64,000 nucleotides of DNA. Source: Candidatus Borrarchaeum weybense. GTDB taxonomy: Archaea; Asgardarchaeota; Sifarchaeia; Borrarchaeales; Borrarchaeaceae. Shown piece after piece: positions 53,299 to 61,548 of the stretch. The stretch is taken from NCBI GenBank assembly GCA_019057385.1, contig JAHQJS010000004.1:186001-250000 (forward strand), in the 5' to 3' direction. The position numbers were made by a program, and so were the translations under genes. The notes beneath the pieces were generated by a model. That model was not told where the DNA came from. It did not search any database and was given only the letters and a program-made list of their open reading frames with translations. Position 1 is the first letter of the stretch, and every line of letters begins with the position of its first letter.

Positions 53299-54297
53299 AT
53301 GTCAAATATGAAGGATCTCTTACCTAATGTAGTTGTATTAGGTGCCCAGAAATGTGGGACAACTTGGTTATTCAAAAATTTACAAAATCATCCAGACATT
53401 TTAATACCACGAAAAGAGATCCATTACTTCACTAGACATCATTTAAAAGGGATTGAGTGGTATTCGAATTATTACAAAGACGCCTATAATGGGCAGAAAA
53501 TTCTAATGGACATAGCAACAAACTATCTTTATGATCATGATTATTTTAGACGATATATGCTTACTTATCACAGAAATATTGCAAAAGAGATTTACAATAC
53601 ACTAAATGAACCAAAATTGATATTAATGGTCAGAGATCCAATAGATCGAGCATTTTCGCAATATATCAACTTATTACAAGAATCAATTACTTATGGTGCG
53701 ATATATAGTGGTAAAATTAAACCAATTGATTCTCCAAAAGCTAGAAAAATGGGGTTTAAATATCCTAAACACTGGCCGTTAGGTTTTAAATTACAAGACC
53801 GTGATGCTTTTTTTTATGTGCCAGATACGTTTGAGAAAGCAATAATTACTCATCCTTATCTAATTACGCGTGGCTTTTTTGCTACTTATGTGAAAAAATA
53901 TTTAGAGTATTTTACGAAAGATCAATTTTTATTTTTAGAATTTGATATGCTAAAAAAGAATCCAAAAGGGCTTCTAAATTCTGTCTACGATTTTTTGGGA
54001 ATAGATAGGTATTATAATGAGGAATTTCTATACAAGAGAATCAATCCAGCAAGTAAAAGAAAAATTGTTAGAAATTGGAGTTTAGAATCATATATAGTAC
54101 GGATTCTGAGAGAAGAAACTATTCCAAGCACATTTAAAATCCCTTTAAAAATTCTATCGAAATTGAATTTGGCTTTAAGTAAGAAAGAAAAACCTAAACC
54201 AAAAAAAGAAACGATAAAAATACTGTCTAGATGGTTTAAGCCACATAATCTAGAATTGGAAAGAATTACTGGCCTAAATTTAAGTCATTGGAAATGA
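53299..54297 (+). CDS. Sulfotransferase, second of three
   Basis: 332 residues. PAPS motifs: VVLGAQKCGTTWLFKNL (12-28) and LILMVRDPIDRAFSQYINL. The ending LNLSHWK matches the heparan-type sulfotransferase tail. HPDILIPRKEIHYF carries the lysine-glutamate pair that often provides the base. It lies in an AT-rich context without close overlap; 53153-53298 shows no gene. Confidence 0.88.
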   Translation: MSNMKDLLPNVVVLGAQKCGTTWLFKNLQNHPDILIPRKEIHYFTRHHLKGIEWYSNYYKDAYNGQKILMDIATNYLYDHDYFRRYMLTYHRNIAKEIYNTLNEPKLILMVRDPIDRAFSQYINLLQESITYGAIYSGKIKPIDSPKARKMGFKYPKHWPLGFKLQDRDAFFYVPDTFEKAIITHPYLITRGFFATYVKKYLEYFTKDQFLFLEFDMLKKNPKGLLNSVYDFLGIDRYYNEEFLYKRINPASKRKIVRNWSLESYIVRILREETIPSTFKIPLKILSKLNLALSKKEKPKPKKETIKILSRWFKPHNLELERITGLNLSHWK

Positions 54298-54411
54298 AAA
54301 GACCCAATTATTGTTTACTTCATCAGAAAGAAAAGTGAAGAAATGTTCAGTAGCATTCTGGTTATATAGGGCAAATCTTACAGATACTCGATCGAAAAGG
54401 AAAGATAATGA

Positions 54412-55335
54412 ATGTTGCCAAATTTCTTAATCATAGGTGCACAGAGATCTGCTACCACTTTCGTACATAAATGTTTAGAAGATCATCCCGATATTTTTAT
54501 GCCTCCAAAAGAAAAGGCCTTTTTCGAGAATCCATATTTCTTTCAAAAAGATTTTAATGAATTTGAAAAATTATTTGAAAACTTATCTCAAAAAGCAATT
54601 GGAATCAAACGTCCTAACTATTTAGGTAAAATAGAATGCCCAGAAAGAATCTATCGATATATTCCAAATGCTAAACTTATAGTGATACTTCGAAATCCTG
54701 TAGAGAGAGCGATATCCGCTTATTTTCACCAGATGAAATCAGGTTTTATTCCAATAAAGCCTCTGGAAAAAGGATTACTCAATGTAATTAACCGAAAATA
54801 CTACAAATTGTATCCTAGATCCAAAGAAATTATTGAGTTCGGTTTTTATTATAAGCATTTGATGCATTACTTACATTATTTTAAAAAAGATCAATTATTA
54901 GTAATTATCTATCGTGATCTCAAGGCGAATCCACTTAAGACAATTCAACATATTTTCAGGTTTCTTAAAGTTGATGAGAATTTCATTCCAAAAACATTAC
55001 AAAGCAAACAAAATCCAGGTGTGTACTCGCTCACAAGGCTCAGACTACTCAATATCCGTCATCGATTTGTTTCAATTTATAATGAAGACAAAACCGCAAG
55101 ATATGGTAAGAAACAAAAAACAGTCTTAGATAGACTAATTGATAAACTAATTCTTTTAATTGATAGAAAATTACTCTTTCAAATTTGCAAAAACTCGAGG
55201 TTAGAGTTAAGTGCAAAACTTTCTAGAAGCCTATTCAAGATATATGAAGAAGATATCAATGGGCTGGAAGTTTTTTTAGGTAGAAAATTAACATATTGGA
55301 AGTCGTACTCGTTAATGCAAGATGTCAACAAGTGA
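54412..55335 (+). CDS. Sulfotransferase, third of three
   Basis: 307 residues starting MLPNFLIIGAQRSATTFVHK. The 5'-phosphosulfate loop has Ala where glycine is usual (RSATT rather than RSGTT). The 3' motif is VILRNPVERAISAYFHQM. The tail EDINGLEVFLGRKLTYWK matches the family's C-terminus. It is followed by a decayed copy of such a tail (55342-55485), suggesting local duplication. ATG at 54412. Confidence 0.85.
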   Translation: MLPNFLIIGAQRSATTFVHKCLEDHPDIFMPPKEKAFFENPYFFQKDFNEFEKLFENLSQKAIGIKRPNYLGKIECPERIYRYIPNAKLIVILRNPVERAISAYFHQMKSGFIPIKPLEKGLLNVINRKYYKLYPRSKEIIEFGFYYKHLMHYLHYFKKDQLLVIIYRDLKANPLKTIQHIFRFLKVDENFIPKTLQSKQNPGVYSLTRLRLLNIRHRFVSIYNEDKTARYGKKQKTVLDRLIDKLILLIDRKLLFQICKNSRLELSAKLSRSLFKIYEEDINGLEVFLGRKLTYWKSYSLMQDVNK

Positions 55336-55341
55336 CACCTG

Positions 55342-55485
55342 TATTTTAACAGAATGAAGCAAAGGATTTTATTACATCTTTCAATTGTTATACCGAAGAT
55401 ATTTATGGTGATATAAGGGAACAACTTAGATGTTTAAAGGATTTCTATTTGTTATTTGCGAAATCTAAGTTATTGGAAGAGGAAA
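55342..55485 (+). pseudogene. Remnant of a fourth sulfotransferase C-terminus
   Basis: Between the sulfotransferase and the deacetylase-like gene, one frame reads FITSFNCYTEDIYGDIREQ, similar in pattern to LFKIYEEDINGLEVF of the gene before. A second frame then reads ISICYLRNLSYWKRK, matching the usual LGR-LSYWK ending. Two frames are needed, so it is not coding as it stands. Confidence 0.35.
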
Positions 55486-56331
55486 ATGGAGATCAATAGA
55501 TTTCTTTGTCAGATTAACAAGCATATTGTTAGAACACAAGTTAAGAACAAGAAGTCTAAAAAAATTACAATTGTATTAGACCGACTCACTTCATTTCCTT
55601 GGAAAGGCTTATACACTAAATTGAATCCGGAAAGAAAATTTATTATTAGAGTGGATGATTACCCTCGCTTAGATCACAAATTCGACAATTTTAAAAGATT
55701 TCATTTACTTACAAAGAAATATAAAATAGATTACTTGCTGTGTGTTACTCCATTTGAGAAGTTTTATGGTAGAGAAATTGACTTTCTCAATTCTGAATAT
55801 TTTGATTTTTTATTAAAAGAACACATAGAATTCGGGTTACATGGGTTCACGCATCAGAGAAGAAAAGATAAGAGCGAATTATTACTAATGGGAATTCAGA
55901 AACTGAGAAAAAGAGTTTTAAAAATATTGAACATGTTTTCTGAATATTCTAATTTCAGAAAAGTATTCATTCCGCCCTTTAACCAGATAGATTATGATAC
56001 ATTTATTGAATTATCAAGACATTTTGAAATAGTGACTGGTGGTCCTGAGTCATTATATTTATTTGGCGCTTATCCACCAATGATACTAAATGGTTGCGCT
56101 TATATGCCCTCTTATTACGGTTTTTATGGTCGTTCAGAGCGAATCAATGAATTTCTAAAAAATAGGACATATTTCAATAATCTCATGCCCATCACGTTAC
56201 ATTGGGCATGGGAATGCAAAGATAATTACGAAAACTTGAATAATCTCCTAAAAAACTTTAGTAGGAAAACGAGAACTTGGAAAAACTTCATAGAAACTCT
56301 AACAGACCATAAACATCTTAAGAGGGCGTAG
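55486..56331 (+). CDS. Polysaccharide-deacetylase-like (NodB/DUF2334-type) protein
   Basis: 281 residues from ATG 55486 with AGAGG; the frame runs 30 bases further up, but those residues are the sulfotransferase-tail remnant. Motifs: RKFIIRVDDYPRLD with the Asp pair, FGLHGFTHQRR (the HxxTH-type metal site), VFIPPFNQID and ITLHWAWE. This order is that of NodB-like metal-dependent deacetylases. It could remove N-acetyl groups from the glycan, or belong to the poorly understood DUF2334 group. Confidence 0.72.
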   Translation: MEINRFLCQINKHIVRTQVKNKKSKKITIVLDRLTSFPWKGLYTKLNPERKFIIRVDDYPRLDHKFDNFKRFHLLTKKYKIDYLLCVTPFEKFYGREIDFLNSEYFDFLLKEHIEFGLHGFTHQRRKDKSELLLMGIQKLRKRVLKILNMFSEYSNFRKVFIPPFNQIDYDTFIELSRHFEIVTGGPESLYLFGAYPPMILNGCAYMPSYYGFYGRSERINEFLKNRTYFNNLMPITLHWAWECKDNYENLNNLLKNFSRKTRTWKNFIETLTDHKHLKRA

Positions 56332-56484
56332 TCAAAAAATAGCGAAGATAATGCTATATATGAATACATCATTCTTGTCGTCGATTGAGATCATTATTAA
56401 CAGCTAACTGCCGTTTATATTTATGACTAAGATTTACTTGAATCAAGACTAATTAGGTTAGAATGATGAAAGGGGAATATCTTA

Positions 56485-57726
56485 TTGGACAAGATCTCTA
56501 TTAAATCTCTATGCTGGCTGTATCAAATATACTATGGTGGTGTCGAGAATAGAGCTTACAATATGGCAGCCTTTCTATCACGATTTGCGAATGTAGAATT
56601 CCTTTTTGCAAGACCATTTATTTCCGATAATACTTTTCAGAGATTTTTTCCAAAAAAAGTTAAAATTAGAGTACATAAGATAGCTCCGTTTCTATTAAAA
56701 TTTGCTGATATAGAATTTTTGTTTGCAAGACCAATTTATTCCAATACAAGTTATCAGAATAAAGCCAATCTCAGATACAGACCTATACAAATCTATTTTA
56801 ATCCCTATAAGGTTTATAGAAAAGATTTCTGGGAAGACTTCTTTATAAAAAAGGCGACAATGTATCTAAATAGAGAAAAACAAAATATAGATCTAGTAAT
56901 AGGACATGGTTTAAATGCAATCCCTGGCATTAACGTGGGGCTACCTACTGTAACTACAATGCATGGAGTAGATCGCTGGATATCAAATCCGCCAAAACTG
57001 AGAAAAATTCTTTTAAGAAAGTCGAATAAGATAATAGCGATAACAAAAAGGGTACAATCACAGTTGATAGAAAAAGGGGTGGATGAAAAAAAAATATCAG
57101 TCATTTATAATGGCGTTGACTTTAATGATATCGATAATACAAAACTTAAATCAAAAGATTTCTTGGAAAAATATGGTATAAATCCTGATAAAAGAATAAT
57201 TCTTTCAGTCCATAATTTCAATAAAGTAAAAAACACGATGAGAATCATACAGTCTTTCATTAATATAAAAAGAGGTTATGATGACTATCAACTGGTATTT
57301 ATTGGTGACGGCCCTGAAAAGCGGTATTACGTTAACTATATCAAGAGAAAAAAGATTAAAGATGTTTACTTCATAGGAAAACTTTTCAAAACAGATCTCT
57401 ACCCCTTTTATAAGGTTGCCGATGTGTTCCTTATGCCGAGTTTAAGAGAAAGCTGGGGTATCGTTTTTTTTGAAGCAATGGCAGCAAAATGTGCAGTAAT
57501 TCTTAGTAAAAATTGTGGTGTTACAGAAATCATAGAAAATAACAAAGATGGGATAATTGTCGATCCAAATAGCCAGCCAGAGATTGATAATGCATTAAAA
57601 ACTCTGATAGATGATGATGAGTTTAAAAAACAGTTAGGAGAAAATGGATACAAACTTGCTCGGACATTGGACTGGGAGAATCAAGGAAAAATATTATGGA
57701 AGGAATTGCAAGAGTTTTTTAACTAA
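56485..57726 (+). CDS. GT4 family glycosyltransferase with internal duplication
   Basis: 413 residues from TTG at 56485 with GGGG upstream. GT-B core: YYGGVENRAYNMAAFLSRF, IILSVHNFNKVKNTMRIIQSF, and ESWGIVFFEAMAAKCAVIL with the conserved Glu pair. In the N-terminal half a 25-residue block is repeated: AAFLSRFANVEFLFARPF (copy 1) and APFLLKFADIEFLFARPI (copy 2), 14 residues apart. The catalytic half is intact, so it may still be active. Confidence 0.85.
   Translation: MDKISIKSLCWLYQIYYGGVENRAYNMAAFLSRFANVEFLFARPFISDNTFQRFFPKKVKIRVHKIAPFLLKFADIEFLFARPIYSNTSYQNKANLRYRPIQIYFNPYKVYRKDFWEDFFIKKATMYLNREKQNIDLVIGHGLNAIPGINVGLPTVTTMHGVDRWISNPPKLRKILLRKSNKIIAITKRVQSQLIEKGVDEKKISVIYNGVDFNDIDNTKLKSKDFLEKYGINPDKRIILSVHNFNKVKNTMRIIQSFINIKRGYDDYQLVFIGDGPEKRYYVNYIKRKKIKDVYFIGKLFKTDLYPFYKVADVFLMPSLRESWGIVFFEAMAAKCAVILSKNCGVTEIIENNKDGIIVDPNSQPEIDNALKTLIDDDEFKKQLGENGYKLARTLDWENQGKILWKELQEFFN
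56566..56757 (+). repeat. Two diverged direct copies of a 75-base segment inside a GT4 gene
   Basis: Copy 1 is 56566-56640 and copy 2 is 56683-56757; both encode ...FLFARP... blocks in the same frame. The spacer (56641-56682) encodes a basic stretch (FPKKVKIRVHK). Nucleotide similarity is still visible, so this is a tandem duplication within one gene. Confidence 0.75.
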
Positions 57727-57827
57727 TTCGAGAAAGTTCACAAACAAATCAATACTTAAATATTTGAAGGAATTGGAGATAGATTGAAGGCTTGTTTACA
57801 AAATGTAGAAGGTAATGGTGATATCCT

Positions 57828-58775
57828 ATTCTCTCAATTATTGTCCCAACATTTAATCGAGCAAAGTATCTGAAGGCCACTCTTGAATCTTTACTTCAGC
57901 AAAAATATAAAGATTTCGAAGTTTTTATCGTCGACAACGGACCTTCAACAGACAAAACGAAGGAAATTGTAGAATACTCTGCTAAGAACGATAATCGTAT
58001 TCACTATCTTTCAATAACTCAGAAAGGGTGTATTTTTGCACGAAATATGGGCATTGAAAATGCAAAAGGAGAAATATTTTTAACTCTTGACGATGACGTT
58101 GAATTCTTAGAGCCAGATACTCTACAAAAACTCGTAAATACTTTTAAGTCAGATAATAAGATCGGAATTGTGGGATCTATTGAACTCAGGGAACCCAACC
58201 AAAGAGTTCCAAAAGGTCCAGATCCGCTTCCTGCTGAGACCGGTCGGATTTCTCAAAATGGTGAGTTCAATACGGCCTTTGGATGGATTGAAGGTCATGG
58301 AATTACTGAAGTAGATCACGTAAGGAGTGCATTCATGGCTATTCGAATGGATCTATTTAAATTAGTTGGCAGCTTTGATGAAATATATGATGCAATGGGG
58401 CTGGGATTTCGTTACGAAACTGACATTTGCATGAAAATTAAGAAAATTGGGTTCAAAGTCGTCGTGAATCCTGAAATTAAGATATGGCACAAAGTAGCAA
58501 AGCGTTCTCACGGATTTGAGAGAGGAAAAGGCTTTAAATACTTTTATTACGCGAATAGAAATCATATTTTTTTCATGAGACGGTTTTTTTGGAAGAAAAA
58601 CTCTTTTGAAAAACTTATAATGGATATTCTTAGAGGCACAAGGAGATGTCCAGGCATAAAACAAGGAATCATCAGAATGAGAAATGATTTCAATTTTATG
58701 TGGCCTATTTACATCCTTGCATCAATATCAGGGAAAATTCTAGGTTATTTGAGGTACTCAAAATATGGCTCTTAG
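57828..58775 (+). CDS. GT2 family glycosyltransferase with unusual or damaged start
   Basis: About 315 residues if read from ATT at 57828 (then LSIIVPTFNRAKYL). The GT2 signature SIIVPTFNR lies before any ATG, and TGA at 57819-57821 closes the frame upstream. GGTGAT precedes the ATT. Alternatively a one-base shift joins the ATG at 57815 or the TTG at 57784 (behind GGAGAT) to the main frame. The rest is normal: GEIFLTLDDDVEFL (metal site), FMAIRMDLFKLVGSFDE, YETDICMKIKKIGF. The stop overlaps the next gene by 11 bases. Confidence 0.72.
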   Translation: MLSIIVPTFNRAKYLKATLESLLQQKYKDFEVFIVDNGPSTDKTKEIVEYSAKNDNRIHYLSITQKGCIFARNMGIENAKGEIFLTLDDDVEFLEPDTLQKLVNTFKSDNKIGIVGSIELREPNQRVPKGPDPLPAETGRISQNGEFNTAFGWIEGHGITEVDHVRSAFMAIRMDLFKLVGSFDEIYDAMGLGFRYETDICMKIKKIGFKVVVNPEIKIWHKVAKRSHGFERGKGFKYFYYANRNHIFFMRRFFWKKNSFEKLIMDILRGTRRCPGIKQGIIRMRNDFNFMWPIYILASISGKILGYLRYSKYGS

Positions 58776-60117
58776 AAAAATCTTGATTACTTGCGATAAT
58801 TATTACCCCGTCCCAGGCGGAATTCAGCAATATGTCCGAGGACTCGGATTAGAATTAAGTAAACAGGGGTACAAAATTAATATCTTGACAAGTTCGGTTG
58901 AAGGTCAACGCAAAAGAGAAAAAATGCCAGAAGGACATGTCATTAGAACATCACTAATGAACAATGCGATATGGCATCCAGAAATTGTTTTATCAAAATG
59001 GAAACAACTTGCATCGCTAATTAGTTCAATTAAACCAGATATAGTACTTGCTAACAATCATGCATCAGTAGCAATTATCAAAGCGGCGAAATCTTTAGGA
59101 ATTCCAGTTATCCATTGCTGTCGGGGGTGGGGGTTACTTTGTCCTTTAAAGGTTAGGTTGATTAAACCAGAAACTGATGAACTTTGTTTCAATGAACGAT
59201 CATTTGAAAATTGTTCAGTATGTGCTAAGAGAAAAGGGAAGCTTTTTGAGTATAGTGATAAACTAGAACATTCAAAACAGGAGCTTTTCTATGGAAATCA
59301 GATTTCTTTGAAACGAAAATTGAAATTGTTATTAAATTGCGTTTCTCCTATTCCCATTCCTAAACTAAAAGCGATGCTTTCTTTAAAGGCGCTCAAATCC
59401 TTGATAGATCGCTATGACCAGTATCAATTAATTCTAGAATCTGCAGACAGAGTTATATCTCTTTCAAAAATGTATTGTTCCTTTTTTGATTCTAAAAAAG
59501 CAGAAGCAATACCTACAGGCATAGATGAAGAATTTTATCATCCAGTTGATGAAACTTCATTTCTAAATAAACTCAATATAATAGAACCATATGTTCTTGT
59601 TACGAGCCGTATTCATCATAATAAAGGTCAAAAATGGGCTGTTGAGGCGCTGAAATATCTATCTACTGATATAAAACTAGTCCTAGCTGGCAAACTTAAA
59701 AACAATATACACACCAGAGAGATTGTTGAAACAATAAAGCAGTTAGATCTTGAGGACCGGGTTGTTTTTACCGATTTTCTAATGCCGAAAGAGTTGAAAC
59801 AATTATATTCAGGGGCTATCGCAACAATCGTTCCTTCAATATGGGCTGAGCCTTACGGACAAGTTACTATTGAAGCAATGGCTTGTGCTTGCCCAGTGAT
59901 TATTACAGAGAATTCTGGTTCTGCTGAAGCCGTGGATGACGGAGTTGATGGTTATATAGTTCCACGAAAAGATTCAAAGGCAATTGCTTGTGCAATAAAG
60001 ATGATACAGAAGAAACGTGATGAGTTCGGACAGAAAGCACGTGAAAAAATCCTGAAAAAATATGCTTGGCCAATTTTATCAAAAAAAATAATCGGGATTT
60101 TTCGCGAAGTATATTGA
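58765..60117 (+). CDS. GT4 family glycosyltransferase
   Basis: 450 residues. N-terminal CDNYYPVPGGIQQYVRGLG, donor half ILITSR-like segment VLVTSRIHHNKGQKWAVEAL and AEPYGQVTIEAMACACPVII with the conserved Glu residues. A cysteine-rich insert (CCRGWGLLCPLK, ELCFNERSFENCSVCAKR) between residues 110 and 155 is seen in some GT4 enzymes and may bind metal. ATG at 58765 lies within the end of the previous gene, so the two are translationally coupled. Confidence 0.87.
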   Translation: MALRKILITCDNYYPVPGGIQQYVRGLGLELSKQGYKINILTSSVEGQRKREKMPEGHVIRTSLMNNAIWHPEIVLSKWKQLASLISSIKPDIVLANNHASVAIIKAAKSLGIPVIHCCRGWGLLCPLKVRLIKPETDELCFNERSFENCSVCAKRKGKLFEYSDKLEHSKQELFYGNQISLKRKLKLLLNCVSPIPIPKLKAMLSLKALKSLIDRYDQYQLILESADRVISLSKMYCSFFDSKKAEAIPTGIDEEFYHPVDETSFLNKLNIIEPYVLVTSRIHHNKGQKWAVEALKYLSTDIKLVLAGKLKNNIHTREIVETIKQLDLEDRVVFTDFLMPKELKQLYSGAIATIVPSIWAEPYGQVTIEAMACACPVIITENSGSAEAVDDGVDGYIVPRKDSKAIACAIKMIQKKRDEFGQKAREKILKKYAWPILSKKIIGIFREVY

Positions 60118-60120
60118 AAA

Positions 60121-61533
60121 GTGATCATGATAGCGAAGTATTTTCGTTTAAAAATTTTGAAGAGAAGGAAAGTAAGAATGAGCAAAATCATTAGGGTTTT
60201 TCTAAAAAGAATAGATCGGATTGTACAGACTTTTTGTTTAAAAAGACGCGAACTACATACGATCCTTTTCATAATTACTGTTAATTTCTTGTATTTCCTC
60301 ATTGTGTTTTTAAGTTATTTCTTAATATTAGATGGGAGGTGGGCATTTTACGGAAACCCGCTTGCATGGCTTGCTGAATGGATTGATTATAATACAATTT
60401 TAAGAAAAGCAGTTTCAAATCAGTTTACTTCATTGAGGTTTCCTATCTTAGGTTCATTATATCTATATTTGGTTGGACGCGCTGCTCTTATCAGCAGCAC
60501 CTTGGTTTCTTCAGTTCTTTTACGTCCAATTTTCTATTTATATATGGGTCTATTTAATGTACTTTTTGAGATTATTACCGTTATTTTAACAATGAGGCTT
60601 GTTTCTCGCTATTTTGGACAGATTTATGCCTCTAATATCACATTCATCTTCATTTTATTACCAATAGTATGGTGGACAACGATTTGTCGATGGGATCTGC
60701 TTCCCTTAGCTCTTACAGTTTGTACTATATATTTTGCAGTGGAAAATAAGGCTTGGTATGCGTGGTCCTCGCTTACTATTGCCGTTTTGGCGAAATTATA
60801 TCCAATAATTTTCGCAATTCCCTTATTGTTTTATTACTTCGAAAAAAACGGTGCTAAAAAAACGTTAATTTATGTATCGAGCATGATCATCGTGACAGTG
60901 CTTATTTATATTCCATTTTACTTAATTTACGGATGGAATATTTTTAATGGAGTTTCTCAGAATATAATTGTAAATGCTTCTCGATCTTCAATTTGGTATT
61001 GGATTTCTATCTTATGCGGAGAAAAAGAAAAAGCTTTATTATTTTCAGTCTCAGGTTATATTCAAGCAGCGGTTATTTTCTCATATGTTCTTTTGGATTA
61101 TTTTCATGAAAGAAATCAAGAGAACCCACTAACTGTAGATAAGGCCCTACTAAAAAGGTGCTCAATTGTTATTTTACTTTTTTTGGTGACCTTTAAGTTT
61201 AGTAAACCACAAGGCATAATGTATGGATTGCCATTAGTAATATTTTTCAGTAATAGCTTTAAAAAGTTCTTTTATTTTCTTATATGGCTTATAACTTTGC
61301 ATGTAGTTGCGTATCCGAGAATTATGATTTACGCATATTTGAGGGTTAAACCTTCGCTTACAATATATATTCTTATTGGGATCGCATTCCTTACTCTTTA
61401 TACAGCAGTTGTTGCTCTAATTCTTTTTAACAAAAATCTATTTGAAAATGACATTCAAATTTTGAGTGAAAGAGATTTCATAATAGAGTTACACAATTAT
61501 GTAAAAAAGATTAAGAAATTTCTAATGAAATGA
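60121..61533 (+). CDS. GT-C/GT87-like polytopic membrane glycosyltransferase
   Basis: 470 residues with about ten hydrophobic segments. The RWDLLPLALTVCTIYFAVENKAWYAWSSLTIAVLAKLYPIIF segment resembles GT87/DUF2029-type mannosyltransferases (only key part given: RWDLLPLA and AKLYPI). WAFYGNPLAWLAEWIDY may be the first external loop with its acidic residues. GTG at 60121 lies 3 bases after the previous stop; ATG at 60127 is an alternative. Same operon as the GT4 gene. Confidence 0.7.
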   Translation: MIMIAKYFRLKILKRRKVRMSKIIRVFLKRIDRIVQTFCLKRRELHTILFIITVNFLYFLIVFLSYFLILDGRWAFYGNPLAWLAEWIDYNTILRKAVSNQFTSLRFPILGSLYLYLVGRAALISSTLVSSVLLRPIFYLYMGLFNVLFEIITVILTMRLVSRYFGQIYASNITFIFILLPIVWWTTICRWDLLPLALTVCTIYFAVENKAWYAWSSLTIAVLAKLYPIIFAIPLLFYYFEKNGAKKTLIYVSSMIIVTVLIYIPFYLIYGWNIFNGVSQNIIVNASRSSIWYWISILCGEKEKALLFSVSGYIQAAVIFSYVLLDYFHERNQENPLTVDKALLKRCSIVILLFLVTFKFSKPQGIMYGLPLVIFFSNSFKKFFYFLIWLITLHVVAYPRIMIYAYLRVKPSLTIYILIGIAFLTLYTAVVALILFNKNLFENDIQILSERDFIIELHNYVKKIKKFLMK

Positions 61534-61548
61534 AGAAGAACCTAAAGG

